Under the pieces are notes generated by a model, which was given only the letters and a program-made list of their open reading frames with translations, did not search any database and had not been told where the DNA came from. This document shows, in pieces, positions 43,976 through 52,523 of a stretch of DNA of 64,000 nucleotides. This DNA comes from Chitinophaga sp. YR573 (GTDB lineage Bacteria > Bacteroidota > Bacteroidia > Chitinophagales > Chitinophagaceae): positions 558,001 through 622,000 of the forward strand of contig NZ_FOJF01000002.1 in assembly GCF_900110995.1 (NCBI RefSeq), written 5' to 3'. The position numbers and the translations under genes were made by a program. Numbering within the stretch: the stretch's first letter is position 1; every line of letters starts with the position of its first letter.

Positions 43976-44953
43976 ATGAAATTTAAAGTGGCTCCTGAGA
44001 AAGAAGCACTCCTTAAGATCAGCACTGTTTTTCCGCCCAAATACCCGGTCCACAGCATTCCGCATGCGGAAATTGAATTTGTGGAGGGCGACTTTGGTTC
44101 TTACAGTACACAAATAATAAAAACAGATTCCTGGGCAATTGGCTGGCTTCGTTTTTCCATTAAAAAGGAAGTGATATTATATCCCACTACAGACAACGCC
44201 ATGGTTGCATTGTATTGTACATTAACGGGAAGCATTCCCTGTAAACTGGAAGGAGTTGGGCCCCTTGTATTAGAGAATAAGAAATACAGCTTTTATTATA
44301 TACCGCCTTTAATTCATAATGAAGCCACTTTTGTGCCGGGTGAATATGAAGCAGTGTATATATCATTTGGAGATGATTTTTTAGCAGAGTGCGCGGAAGA
44401 AGATTTAATAAGATTGAAAGACCTGTACAACAGGAAGGTAAAGGAGATGCAGAGTGGAGAAGTGTTTCCGCCGTTTAATATTACGAACAGAGAGCTGGAA
44501 AATTTTGATATGATCCGCTATCATAAATTGAGTGGCACCAAGATGAAGCTGCATCTTGCATCACGGATCAATGATCTGCTGGTAAATTATTTTTCAATAC
44601 TGGAAACGGGTAAGGATACTGCACAGGATGAAAAGAATACGGCAGTTCATACAGTAGCCCGGTACATTGCATTACATCTGGGAGGTAATTTAACGAATCC
44701 GATGCTGGAGACAGTAGCGGGAATAAATGTGAATACTTTAGAAAAGGAATTTAAGAAAGTTTTTTTGGTGCCGCTACAACAATATGTGGAAGATGCACGT
44801 ATGGAAGAAGCGAAAAGACAATTGGTACAGACACATTTGCCTATAGCTGATATTTCCAGGAATGTGGGATACAGCGATTCTAATTATTTTTCCACGGTGT
44901 TCAGAAAGAAGTATGGGATGTCTCCAACGCATTACCGTAATACACATAAATAG
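43976..44953 (+). CDS. AraC family transcriptional regulator
   Basis: A 325-residue regulator. The first 220 residues form an unassigned sensing region with beta-rich stretches; the C-terminal double HTH (about 225-322) has IADISRNVGYSDSNYFSTVFRKKYGMSPTHYR. The ATG at 43976 is used; the frame is open seven codons earlier only with a TTG. It is convergent with azoR across a shared terminator, so its target is probably elsewhere. Confidence 0.88.
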   Translation: MKFKVAPEKEALLKISTVFPPKYPVHSIPHAEIEFVEGDFGSYSTQIIKTDSWAIGWLRFSIKKEVILYPTTDNAMVALYCTLTGSIPCKLEGVGPLVLENKKYSFYYIPPLIHNEATFVPGEYEAVYISFGDDFLAECAEEDLIRLKDLYNRKVKEMQSGEVFPPFNITNRELENFDMIRYHKLSGTKMKLHLASRINDLLVNYFSILETGKDTAQDEKNTAVHTVARYIALHLGGNLTNPMLETVAGINVNTLEKEFKKVFLVPLQQYVEDARMEEAKRQLVQTHLPIADISRNVGYSDSNYFSTVFRKKYGMSPTHYRNTHK

Positions 44954-44955
44954 TA

Positions 44956-44997
44956 AAAAACTGAAGGCCGTCTTTTATCAGACGGCCTTCAGTTTTT
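44956..44997. terminator. Bidirectional terminator between AraC gene and azoR
   Basis: Perfect 18-bp stem AAAAACTGAAGGCCGTCT with its complement around a 6-nt loop, giving T-runs on both strands. Its last bases form part of the azoR stop codon. Confidence 0.93.
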
Positions 44998-45571
44998 ATA
45001 AGATCTCCACACTTGCCAATCCGTTTTCTACCGCGTTTTCTACCATGCCATCGCCTTCTATCCGGTAAGTAGTTACATCTGTTAAACCAATGAAGCCCAG
45101 GATAAACCTCAGGTAAGGTTCTGAAAAATCAAAATTTTTCATCGGTCCATCACTATAAACTCCTTTAGAGGCTATTGCCAGGTACACCTTTTTACCTTTC
45201 AATAACCCTTCTGGTTTACCGGTAGCATAACTGAAGGTCCTGCCCGCACGTACAATATGATCTATCCATGCTTTAAGCGCAGAAGGTATACTGAAATTGT
45301 ACAGGGGAACACTGATAACGATGATATCAGCCGTTTCTACCTGTTCAACCGCTGCATCTGAATGACGGGCAACTGAGGCATCACCCGTGCCCATAAAAGC
45401 ACCCAGCAGTTCGGCCTCTATATGCGCATATTTGGTATCCACCACGTCGTTCACGGTAACAGTACTGCCCGGATAACGGCTTTGTATCTTCTCTACGATC
45501 TTATTTCCCAGCTTGTTGCTGTTGGACGCCTCGCCCCTTGGGCTGGAAGTCACGTGCAATATTTTTTTCAT
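44996..45571 (-). CDS. azoR: FMN-dependent NADH:quinone oxidoreductase / azoreductase
   Basis: A 191-residue flavodoxin-fold enzyme that reduces quinones and azo dyes with NADH. FMN-binding features: SSPRGEASNSNKLG (9-22), VPLYNFSIPSALKAWIDHI (about 93-111) and IASKGVYSDGP. Divergent from a HxlR regulator across 79 bp that contains a clear inverted repeat. This arrangement matches quinone- or diamide-responsive azoR control by HxlR/YodB-type repressors in Bacillus. Confidence 0.92.
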   Translation of the reverse strand: MKKILHVTSSPRGEASNSNKLGNKIVEKIQSRYPGSTVTVNDVVDTKYAHIEAELLGAFMGTGDASVARHSDAAVEQVETADIIVISVPLYNFSIPSALKAWIDHIVRAGRTFSYATGKPEGLLKGKKVYLAIASKGVYSDGPMKNFDFSEPYLRFILGFIGLTDVTTYRIEGDGMVENAVENGLASVEIL

Positions 45572-45592
45572 GCCGTAAAATTATGTATCTTT

Positions 45593-45627
45593 ACTAAGCT
45601 TTTATTAGTAGTAAGTAAAAGCTTAGT
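45593..45627. promoter_or_regulatory. Putative HxlR operator
   Basis: Perfect 12-bp inverted repeat ACTAAGCTTTTA / TAAAAGCTTAGT with an 11-nt spacer, partly overlapped by a second palindrome TTAGTACTAA (45623-45632). It occupies the middle of the azoR-hxlR gap, where a dimeric winged-helix repressor could cover both promoters. Confidence 0.7.
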
Positions 45628-45650
45628 ACTAACCTTTTTATTAGTTACTT

Positions 45651-46043
45651 ATGGCATTTGGAGGACCACGCAGGGCGGATTGCAACGAGGCATTGGGGGC
45701 AGTAGGAGATGCGTTATACGCAATTGGCGGGAAATGGAAGCTGAGGGTTATTATTGCCTTATCAGATGGTAGTAAACGGTTCAATGAGCTGCAGCGCTCT
45801 ATTCCGGGCATTTCAGCAACAGTGTTGTCCAATGAGTTGAAAGACCTGGAAATGAATGGCTTTGTTAGCCGTAAAGTAAATGCACAGGCTACACCTGTAG
45901 TCGTTGATTATGAAGTGACGGAATACTGTGCTACACTGAAAGATGTGGTAAGTGCACTACACAAGTGGGGGTCCATGCACCGGAACAGAATAAAAGAAAA
46001 GATGAAGGAAGAACGGGCTGTTCATTCTCCATCTACTTCATAG
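45651..46043 (+). CDS. HxlR family winged-helix regulator
   Basis: A 130-residue MarR-like regulator of the HxlR group. The core reads LYAIGGKWKLRVIIALSDGSKRFNELQRSIPGISATVLSNELKDLEMNGFV, followed by VVDYEVTEY. A Cys near the N-terminus (C11) is at the place used for redox sensing in YodB/HypR-type relatives; C103 is a possible partner. Likely represses azoR and itself. Its 3' end overlaps the convergent next gene by 11 nt. Confidence 0.9.
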   Translation: MAFGGPRRADCNEALGAVGDALYAIGGKWKLRVIIALSDGSKRFNELQRSIPGISATVLSNELKDLEMNGFVSRKVNAQATPVVVDYEVTEYCATLKDVVSALHKWGSMHRNRIKEKMKEERAVHSPSTS

Positions 46044-46422
46044 CTGTCTTTGAAAAATGTGCTTTTACAAAAGCATGCAGCTGACTATCTGTTAGTTTAT
46101 CAGCAGGTTTAACATCGATTTTTATATTCTCAAAAAGATGATCTTCCCTTAAGATATTGTATAGCTCCTGTTTGGCGTCAGTAGGGCCACAGAGTAATAC
46201 TTCCTCATAATTTTTAATCGCTTCCCCCAGTTGTCTGTAAAAGGATGCCTGTTCATGCTGCTCCTTATTATGCATATGGTGTTCACTGTTACTCAGACTA
46301 ACTTCTTTTTCTTCGTGCGTGAATTTTGAGGTGATGATTTCTTCCATAGGACCGATTGGGTATTCTACTAAATGGGCTGATGAATGGTCCATCCAGATGC
46401 CTAGTCTTTTTATCGTTGTCAT
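46033..46422 (-). CDS. Small baeRF/eRF1-domain-like protein of unknown function
   Basis: A 129-residue protein starting MTTIKRLGIWMDHSSAHLVEY. Residues 1-35 look like a beta hairpin; 40-65 is rich in His, Glu and Asn (EHHMHNKEQHEQ); the C-terminal half has LLCGPTDAKQELYNILRED and KLTDSQLHAFVKAHF. This resembles the eRF1/Pelota domain found in bacterial baeRF proteins and host-attachment-like proteins. Function is unknown. The ATG at 46422 is chosen because homologues start at MTTIKR. Divergent from mlaE by 109 bp. Confidence 0.6.
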   Translation of the reverse strand: MTTIKRLGIWMDHSSAHLVEYPIGPMEEIITSKFTHEEKEVSLSNSEHHMHNKEQHEQASFYRQLGEAIKNYEEVLLCGPTDAKQELYNILREDHLFENIKIDVKPADKLTDSQLHAFVKAHFSKTAMK

Positions 46423-46531
46423 ATGATTCGTTTTATATAAGTGAAGAATTATGTTACAAATGCCAAACTTCATTGGCATAAGAGTTGTTAACCATAATGA
46501 TGCCGGATCTCTAAAGGATTAGCACTAATAC

Positions 46532-47338
46532 ATGAAGACCGAGCCAGAGCAATCACCCCCGCCTCGTATAAAATATTTCATTTCAGAGAAGATTGATGGT
46601 CTTTTTCTGAGTTTGTACGATGTGCATAAGTTTATGGTACGCTTTTTCAAAGAAGCTTTTATGCCTCCATATGAATTTAAAGAGATCATCAATCAATGTT
46701 ACCAGGTAGGGTACAGGTCATTACCGCTGGTATCATTAACCGGTTTTATTGTAGGCATTGTGTTTACAAAACAATCCCGTCCTTCATTATCTACATTTGG
46801 CGCTTCTTCCTGGTTACCTTCTCTTATATCCATTGCTATTATCAGGGCATTGGCACCGTTAGTAACGGCGTTGATCGCTGCCGGTAAGGTAGGTTCCAAC
46901 ATGGGGGCAGAATTAGGCTCCATGAAAGTAACGGAACAGATAGACGCGATGGAAGTCTCCGCCACCAATCCTTTTAAATTCCTGGTCACAACACGTATAC
47001 TGGCTATTACCTGTATGTTGCCGATACTGGTATTATACATGGGATTTGTGGGGATGATGGGATCTTATCTGAATATACATTTAACAGAACAAACAAGTTT
47101 CGCTGCCTTTGTCAGGAGCGCTTTCAGTACAATATCTTTCCTGGATATCTTCTCCTCTGTCTTAAAATCCGCTGTTTATGGCTTTACAATAGGGGTGGCA
47201 GGATGTTACCAGGGATATCATGCACAGAACGGCACACAAGGAGTGGGCAGAGCCGCCAATTCAGCTGTGGTAGTATCTATGTTTATGATTTTTATTGAAG
47301 AAATGCTGATTGTACAGGTGATAAACGCAATAAGATAA
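46532..47338 (+). CDS. mlaE: MlaE-type ABC transporter permease
   Basis: A 268-residue inner-membrane permease of the MlaE/YrbE family, with four to five membrane helices and the family core TALIAAGKVGSNMGAELGSMKVTEQIDAMEVSATNPFKFL. With MlaF and MlaD it moves phospholipids or other lipids between inner and outer membranes. Its stop shares one base with the mlaF ATG (TAATG). Confidence 0.93.
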   Translation: MKTEPEQSPPPRIKYFISEKIDGLFLSLYDVHKFMVRFFKEAFMPPYEFKEIINQCYQVGYRSLPLVSLTGFIVGIVFTKQSRPSLSTFGASSWLPSLISIAIIRALAPLVTALIAAGKVGSNMGAELGSMKVTEQIDAMEVSATNPFKFLVTTRILAITCMLPILVLYMGFVGMMGSYLNIHLTEQTSFAAFVRSAFSTISFLDIFSSVLKSAVYGFTIGVAGCYQGYHAQNGTQGVGRAANSAVVVSMFMIFIEEMLIVQVINAIR

Positions 47339-48096
47339 TGGATAATAAAGAGGTGGTAATATCCATAAAGGACCTGAAAAAATCTTTTGGCAGCCTGTCT
47401 GTACTAAAGGGGATTGATCTGGATGTATACAAAGGAGAAAACGTAGCTGTACTGGGGCGTTCGGGTACTGGTAAATCGGTATTGATAAAGATCATTTCAG
47501 GATTATTAAAACCAGATAGTGGTACTGTTAAAGTATTGGGAGAAGAGGTGGATAAAATCAGCATTGCAGAACTGCAGAAGCTACGCCTGAAAATAGGATT
47601 CTCTTTTCAAAGCAGCGCTTTATACGATAGCATGACGGTAAGGCAAAACCTTGAATTTCCACTGGTAAGAAACAGAAGAAATTTAAGCAAACAGGAAGTG
47701 GGTAAAGCAATTGAAGAAGTATTGAATGATGTAGGATTATCACAAACGATTAATCAGATGCCTTCTGAATTATCCGGCGGACAAAGAAAACGTATAGGCA
47801 TTGCCCGTACATTGATCTTAAAACCGGAAGTTATGTTGTATGATGAACCTACGTCTGGACTGGATCCCATCACCAGCATAGATATCAATAACCTGATTGT
47901 ACAGGTACAGAAAGAATATAATACCACTTCCATTATCATCACCCACGATCTTACCTGTGCCAAACACACAGCCGATAAAGTAGCCATGCTGCTGGATGGC
48001 CGCTTTTTAGCACAGGGAACCTTCAAAGAGGTATTTAGTACAGATAATGAAAGCGTGAAAACATTTTATGATTACAATTTTATTAACGACAAATGA
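47338..48096 (+). CDS. mlaF: MlaF-type ABC transporter ATP-binding protein
   Basis: A 252-residue ATPase with Walker A GRSGTGKS (40-47), a signature LSGGQRKR, Walker B VMLYDEPTSGLDP and a switch His in ITHDLTC. It powers the lipid transporter formed with MlaE. The start overlaps mlaE by one base, and the end overlaps mlaD by 4 nt. No mlaB (STAS) or mlaC gene is present, as is common in Bacteroidota. Confidence 0.94.
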   Translation: MDNKEVVISIKDLKKSFGSLSVLKGIDLDVYKGENVAVLGRSGTGKSVLIKIISGLLKPDSGTVKVLGEEVDKISIAELQKLRLKIGFSFQSSALYDSMTVRQNLEFPLVRNRRNLSKQEVGKAIEEVLNDVGLSQTINQMPSELSGGQRKRIGIARTLILKPEVMLYDEPTSGLDPITSIDINNLIVQVQKEYNTTSIIITHDLTCAKHTADKVAMLLDGRFLAQGTFKEVFSTDNESVKTFYDYNFINDK

Positions 48097-49091
48097 GTAG
48101 CTTGAAAAATAACCGGCCAGTAATAGTAGGAATCTTTTTATTCCTCGGCCTCGTCATCTTAGTGATCACCATAATGACCCTGGGCGGACAAAAAAAGACT
48201 TTCGTAAAATCGATCACCGTCAATGCTGTATTTGATGATGTAGGCGGTTTACTGAAAGGTGGTAATGTGTGGTTCTCCGGGGTGAAAGTGGGGACAGTAA
48301 GGAATATCAGTTTTTATGGAGATAAGCAGGTACTGGTATCGATGAGCATAGAGCAGCATGCGGAATCGCATATTCATAAAGATGCGAAAGCCAAAATAGG
48401 GTCTGATGGACTGATCGGAAATAAGATCGTGATCATTTATGGGGGAGAGGCCAGTTCACCACAGATGGGTAAAGACGGATTCCTCACAGTAGAAAAAGCG
48501 CTCAGTACAGATGATATGCTGGCCACTTTACAGGCGAATAATAAGAATCTGCAGGATATTACCACCAGCTTCAAAAGTATTGCCAGGAAGATAGACAGCG
48601 GAAATGGTGCATTGGGTGTGTTGTTAAATGACCCTGCTATGGGTGGTAAATTAACGGCCACTGTAAATAACCTGCAGGATATCTCTGCCAACTTTAAAAC
48701 GGCCTCTGCTGCCAGTAAACATGTGATCGCTGATTTTCAGACCTTCTCAGGCAAACTGAATAAACCGGGCAATTCTGTCAATGAACTGGTAAGCGATACC
48801 GTGATGTACGGCAATATCCGCGGTACATTATCCGGATTAGAGGAAGCTGCCGGCTCTGTATCCCGTTTTACTGCTAACCTGAAAACGATGAGCGACAGGC
48901 TGAATGCAAAGGATAATGCAGTGGGGGTGTTATTGAATGATTCTACATCAGGTAACTCTATGAAGGTAATTATTGATAACCTGGAATCCAGCAGTAAGAA
49001 GCTGAATGACGACCTGGAAGCTGCACAGCATAACTTCTTGTTAAGAGGGTTCTTTAAGAAAAAAGCAAAGGCCGCCGCTAAAAATCAATAA
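48093..49091 (+). CDS. mlaD: MlaD/MCE domain lipid-transport protein
   Basis: A 332-residue substrate-binding component anchored by one N-terminal helix (about 10-28). The MCE domain (about 40-120) shows VNAVFDDVGGLLKGGNVWFSGVKVGTVRNI. The rest is helical with two repeated GVLLNDPA/GVLLNDST segments, as in proteins that form hexameric tubes. It ends in a Lys/Ala-rich tail. The 3' end overlaps the convergent next gene by 14 nt. Confidence 0.92.
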   Translation: MSSLKNNRPVIVGIFLFLGLVILVITIMTLGGQKKTFVKSITVNAVFDDVGGLLKGGNVWFSGVKVGTVRNISFYGDKQVLVSMSIEQHAESHIHKDAKAKIGSDGLIGNKIVIIYGGEASSPQMGKDGFLTVEKALSTDDMLATLQANNKNLQDITTSFKSIARKIDSGNGALGVLLNDPAMGGKLTATVNNLQDISANFKTASAASKHVIADFQTFSGKLNKPGNSVNELVSDTVMYGNIRGTLSGLEEAAGSVSRFTANLKTMSDRLNAKDNAVGVLLNDSTSGNSMKVIIDNLESSSKKLNDDLEAAQHNFLLRGFFKKKAKAAAKNQ

Positions 49092-50319
49092 TATGTTTAT
49101 CCTGCATAATACGGGTATCTTTTATGGCGCCCACACCGTTAAACCGGTATTGGAACCCAACGATATCCGTAGGCGGATGGGGGAAGTCCAACGCATATGC
49201 TTCTTCTCCGTTTATGATGAAACGCATATGCCTGTTCTTTGTTTCTACCCGTAACTGTACCCACTGGCTAAGATCACAGCCAAACCGGGAAAGGTCTGCC
49301 CCATTACTTTGCACTGCTTTTCCGGCGGCATATAAAGACAAATCTCCTATACAGGCTTTAGCGCAAAGAGGAATGATGATCACATCATTTTTGCATAGTA
49401 TTAATATTTCTACATGCTGACATACTGCTGATCCCTGCCTGAAATCATTTTTAATACTTGTCTCAAAAACGAAATTATCATTTCTGATACCTTTCATATC
49501 CTGTACATTAATAAACCGCAGAGGAGGGGCCTGTGGTTGTAATGTGAGGTTGTAAGAGGTTATAGTAGCTGCATCTACCTCAATCATTTTATCTTTCTGA
49601 AATTCTGATTTTTTCAGATAAAGAGGAACTGTATTATTATCTATTAATGCTACCCATCCACCGGAAGTAATCATGAGATCATGTTCTTTTACTATCCTTT
49701 TTCCCACCATCAGTTTAGCCCTGAAATAACCGGGTTGGTAATAAATGGCAGAATATTCTTTTTTGTCTTTGTCGACGGCTACTTTACGGCTGATATCCCA
49801 TGTTTGTGCGATGAATACAGAATCTGTGCCGGCCGCACTTGCATCGTATTTAAAAACAACGGAGTTGGGAACTCCTTCGGAGATGACTTTATTACTGCTG
49901 AATGTATATGTTCCTTTATTTGCTGATGAATTGCCGGAAGATAAAAAATAGAGGATGAGGAGGATAGGGAACCCTGCTAACCAGTACATCCATTTCCGGT
50001 TATGTACCTTTTCTTTGTTAACGGTAGTTACTTCTTTAACGGCGTCTATACTGCTTTTAAACTCCCGCCAGTCTTTATAACCTGAAAATTGTGCTAATGT
50101 ATTCAGGGTGGTTGTTGCCGGGATATTGTTATAGGACAATTTTCCCCATATCCTTTTTAGGGTTGTTACACTCAGTGTTACTCCGGTAGCCTCCAGTATC
50201 GCCTCGCTTAATTGCTCAAAGTCGTAGGTAGTCCAATCAACACTTTTTCCCCTGTTCAGCCTTGTTTCAATAAGGTGGAGACACTTTAGTATATAGATAT
50301 TCTCAGTGTTGTAACTCAT
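49078..50319 (-). CDS. Membrane-anchored protein with N-terminal HTH-like domain
   Basis: A 413-residue protein, no named family recognised. Residues 30-90 form a conserved-looking helical DNA-binding-like unit (TTLKRIWGKLSY, TTTLNTLAQFSGYKDWREFK). One membrane helix follows at about 110-127. The rest (130-413) should be periplasmic, beta-rich and lectin/LamG-like toward the end (MRFIINGEEAYALDF). The layout is like a ToxR/CadC-type one-component sensor. Divergent from a secreted LamG-like protein whose ATG is 107 bp away, which may be its target or partner. Function is inference. Confidence 0.6.
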   Translation of the reverse strand: MSYNTENIYILKCLHLIETRLNRGKSVDWTTYDFEQLSEAILEATGVTLSVTTLKRIWGKLSYNNIPATTTLNTLAQFSGYKDWREFKSSIDAVKEVTTVNKEKVHNRKWMYWLAGFPILLILYFLSSGNSSANKGTYTFSSNKVISEGVPNSVVFKYDASAAGTDSVFIAQTWDISRKVAVDKDKKEYSAIYYQPGYFRAKLMVGKRIVKEHDLMITSGGWVALIDNNTVPLYLKKSEFQKDKMIEVDAATITSYNLTLQPQAPPLRFINVQDMKGIRNDNFVFETSIKNDFRQGSAVCQHVEILILCKNDVIIIPLCAKACIGDLSLYAAGKAVQSNGADLSRFGCDLSQWVQLRVETKNRHMRFIINGEEAYALDFPHPPTDIVGFQYRFNGVGAIKDTRIMQDKHIIDF

Positions 50320-50426
50320 TTATAATGAAGTAGGTAAAAGTTTGAACAAACTTGTATCAACTTGGCTGCCTGATGAACAGGACCAAAATTAGTGATAATT
50401 CATATTTGCCATACAAATTTAAAACT

Positions 50427-51518
50427 ATGACAAAAATAATCACCGGAGTCCTTCTTTTACTCGTTACCATGCAGGCGAATGCGCAGAAAATATTACTGAA
50501 AGCCGAAAGCTGGGATTACAAGCCCGATGCTGTGGAATTCTTAACATACAAAAACGTGCCGGCCATGAAGGTACATGCCCGCGGCGGACAGGTAGTGCTG
50601 AAAAACCTCGACTTTACTGATGGCACGATTGAATTCGATATGGAGCCGGGAGATCCTGGTTTTGCGTCATTCTACTTCCGGGAAAGCAGCAGGGAGGAGA
50701 GTGAAATCTTCTATTTCAGAACAGCTCGTGCCGGAAACAGGTATGCTGTGGATGCTGTTCAATATGCCCCTATTATAAAGAATGTAAACCTTTGGGATAT
50801 GCTCCCTCAATATCAGAATAGTGCCCTATTTGAAAGGGAAAAATGGAACCATGTAAAACTGGTAATAGCCGGGAAGCAGATGCGGGTGTATGTTAATAAT
50901 AGTTTAGTGTTGCAGGTGCCCCGGCTGGAAGGAGATAGTCAGCATGGCACTATTGCATTTGATGGCCGGATGACTATCTCTAACCTGGTGATAAAACCTA
51001 ATCAGACGGAAGGCTTATCTCCTTTAGCTGGTGTTGACCTTACAGATAATGATCCCCGTTACTTACGCAAGTGGCTGGTAACCACACCGGTTAATACGGA
51101 TAGTATCGATTTCAAAAACAGTTTTAAGCCTGATTCAGCAGCTATGTGGAATGTAGTAGTAGCTGAACGTCAGGGACTTATCAACCTTACCAGGGATTTT
51201 GGAGAAAGTAAAAAACGGCGTATTGTATGGCTGAAGACTATTATCCATTCCGATTCAGTACAAACCAGAAAGCTGGATTTTGGGTTTAGTGATGAGGTAT
51301 GGGTGTTTATCAATGGTAAATATCTGTACGTGGATAAGAATCTGTATGGTAGGCCTATAGCTAAAGAACCGGATGGTCGTTGTTCTCTTGAGAATACTTC
51401 TTTCAATATTCCTTTAGAAAAGGGTAATAATGAATTACTTATAGGGTTGTCCAATGATTTTTATGGATGGGGAATAATAGCCCGGTTAGATAAAATGGAT
51501 GCGCTGGAGACAGAGTAG
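50427..51518 (+). CDS. Secreted LamG/DUF1080-like protein
   Basis: A 363-residue protein with a signal peptide (1-19, ending ANAQ). The first domain (about 25-200) is concanavalin-like, with KVHARGGQVVLKNLDFTDGTIEFDMEPG and WNHVKLVIAGKQMRVYVNN. The second (about 215-360) is jelly-roll-like, with WVFINGKYLYVDKNLYGR. No catalytic residues recognised, so binding rather than hydrolysis is likely. The start at 50427 puts the signal peptide at the N-terminus; the frame is open to 50352. Confidence 0.7.
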   Translation: MTKIITGVLLLLVTMQANAQKILLKAESWDYKPDAVEFLTYKNVPAMKVHARGGQVVLKNLDFTDGTIEFDMEPGDPGFASFYFRESSREESEIFYFRTARAGNRYAVDAVQYAPIIKNVNLWDMLPQYQNSALFEREKWNHVKLVIAGKQMRVYVNNSLVLQVPRLEGDSQHGTIAFDGRMTISNLVIKPNQTEGLSPLAGVDLTDNDPRYLRKWLVTTPVNTDSIDFKNSFKPDSAAMWNVVVAERQGLINLTRDFGESKKRRIVWLKTIIHSDSVQTRKLDFGFSDEVWVFINGKYLYVDKNLYGRPIAKEPDGRCSLENTSFNIPLEKGNNELLIGLSNDFYGWGIIARLDKMDALETE

Positions 51519-51609
51519 GGCTCACTAAAAGGTCACCCTTATATTGGAGCTCTTTTAAGCTACTCATCAGGTAGTATAAGCCCTATATTAGCCCCCTCAT
51601 AGTCCCCTC

Positions 51610-51659
51610 TAAGCCCTCTACAAGCCCACCTTATTTAGAGGGGGCTTGTAGAGGGCTTA
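51610..51659. repeat. Imperfect palindrome with 18-bp arms
   Basis: TAAGCCCTCTACAAGCCC (51610-51627) and its exact complement (51642-51659) around a 14-nt loop. Further partial copies of the AGCCCYCT unit lie just left (about 51578-51609). It sits in the 243-bp gap between the convergent secreted-protein and pstB genes and could act as a terminator stem, though no long T-run follows. Confidence 0.85.
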
Positions 51660-51761
51660 TATAGTAGTATGGTAACAGTTATAAAAAGTTTATAGGAGAG
51701 TTTATGTTCTTCCTGTGTTGTTTAAGACGTATCTTGATTTTACTACAAATACGGAGTATTA

Positions 51762-52523
51762 TTATCCGAAGTGTCCGCTTACATAATTTTTTGTCAGTTC
51801 TTTTTGGGGATGATTGAAAATATCATCGGTTTTCCCTTCTTCCACTACTTCTCCCAGGTACATGAATATCGTTTTGTCTGCTACTCTTTGTGCCTGTTGC
51901 ATATTATGTGTAACGATTACAATCGTGTATTGTTCTTTCAGTTGTACAATCAGTTCTTCTACCTTTCTTGTACTGATAGGATCTAAGGCAGAGCAGGGTT
52001 CATCCATCAGGATTACTTCCGGTCTTAATGCCACGGTACGGGCAATACAAAGTCTTTGCTGTTGTCCGCCGGACATGCGTGTAGCGGGTTTCTTCAGCTC
52101 ATCTTTTACCTCTTCCCATAAATAACTTTCTTTTAAAGCACGTTCAATAATGGCTGGTCTTTCTTTGGAAGGAATATCATTGATCTTTAATCCGTAGTTG
52201 ATGTTTTCATAGATACTCTTGGGGAAAGGATTGGCTTTTTGGAATACCATTCCCACACGTTTGCGTACTTCTGTTACAGAGATCTTTTTATCATACAGGT
52301 CCTGCGTCTCCAACATCATTTTTCCTTCTATTCTCGCATCAGGGGATAAGTCGTGCATACGGTTAAAACAGCGCAGCAGCGTACTCTTCCCGCATCCTGA
52401 AGGGCCGATTAATGCAGTCACCTGTTTCTCCGGAAATGTAACAGTTACATTTTTTAATACATGCTTATTCCCAAACCAGAGATTCACACCCTGTGCAGAT
52501 AATTTTATAATTGCCTCATTCAT
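51762..52523 (-). CDS. pstB: Phosphate ABC transporter ATP-binding protein
   Basis: A 253-residue ATPase with Walker A GPSGCGKS (40-47), the PstB-type RCFNRMHDL after it, signature MSGGQQQR, Walker B VILMDEPCSALDP and switch His in VTHNMQQA. It powers high-affinity phosphate uptake. Overlaps pstA by 8 nt. No phoU follows, unlike the E. coli operon. Confidence 0.96.
   Translation of the reverse strand: MNEAIIKLSAQGVNLWFGNKHVLKNVTVTFPEKQVTALIGPSGCGKSTLLRCFNRMHDLSPDARIEGKMMLETQDLYDKKISVTEVRKRVGMVFQKANPFPKSIYENINYGLKINDIPSKERPAIIERALKESYLWEEVKDELKKPATRMSGGQQQRLCIARTVALRPEVILMDEPCSALDPISTRKVEELIVQLKEQYTIVIVTHNMQQAQRVADKTIFMYLGEVVEEGKTDDIFNHPQKELTKNYVSGHFG

Noticed and set aside
43796..44113. Minus-strand open frame between the protease and AraC genes (105 codons)
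   Set aside because: Half of it lies opposite the AraC gene and the rest is AT-rich intergenic DNA; no motif and no start signal.
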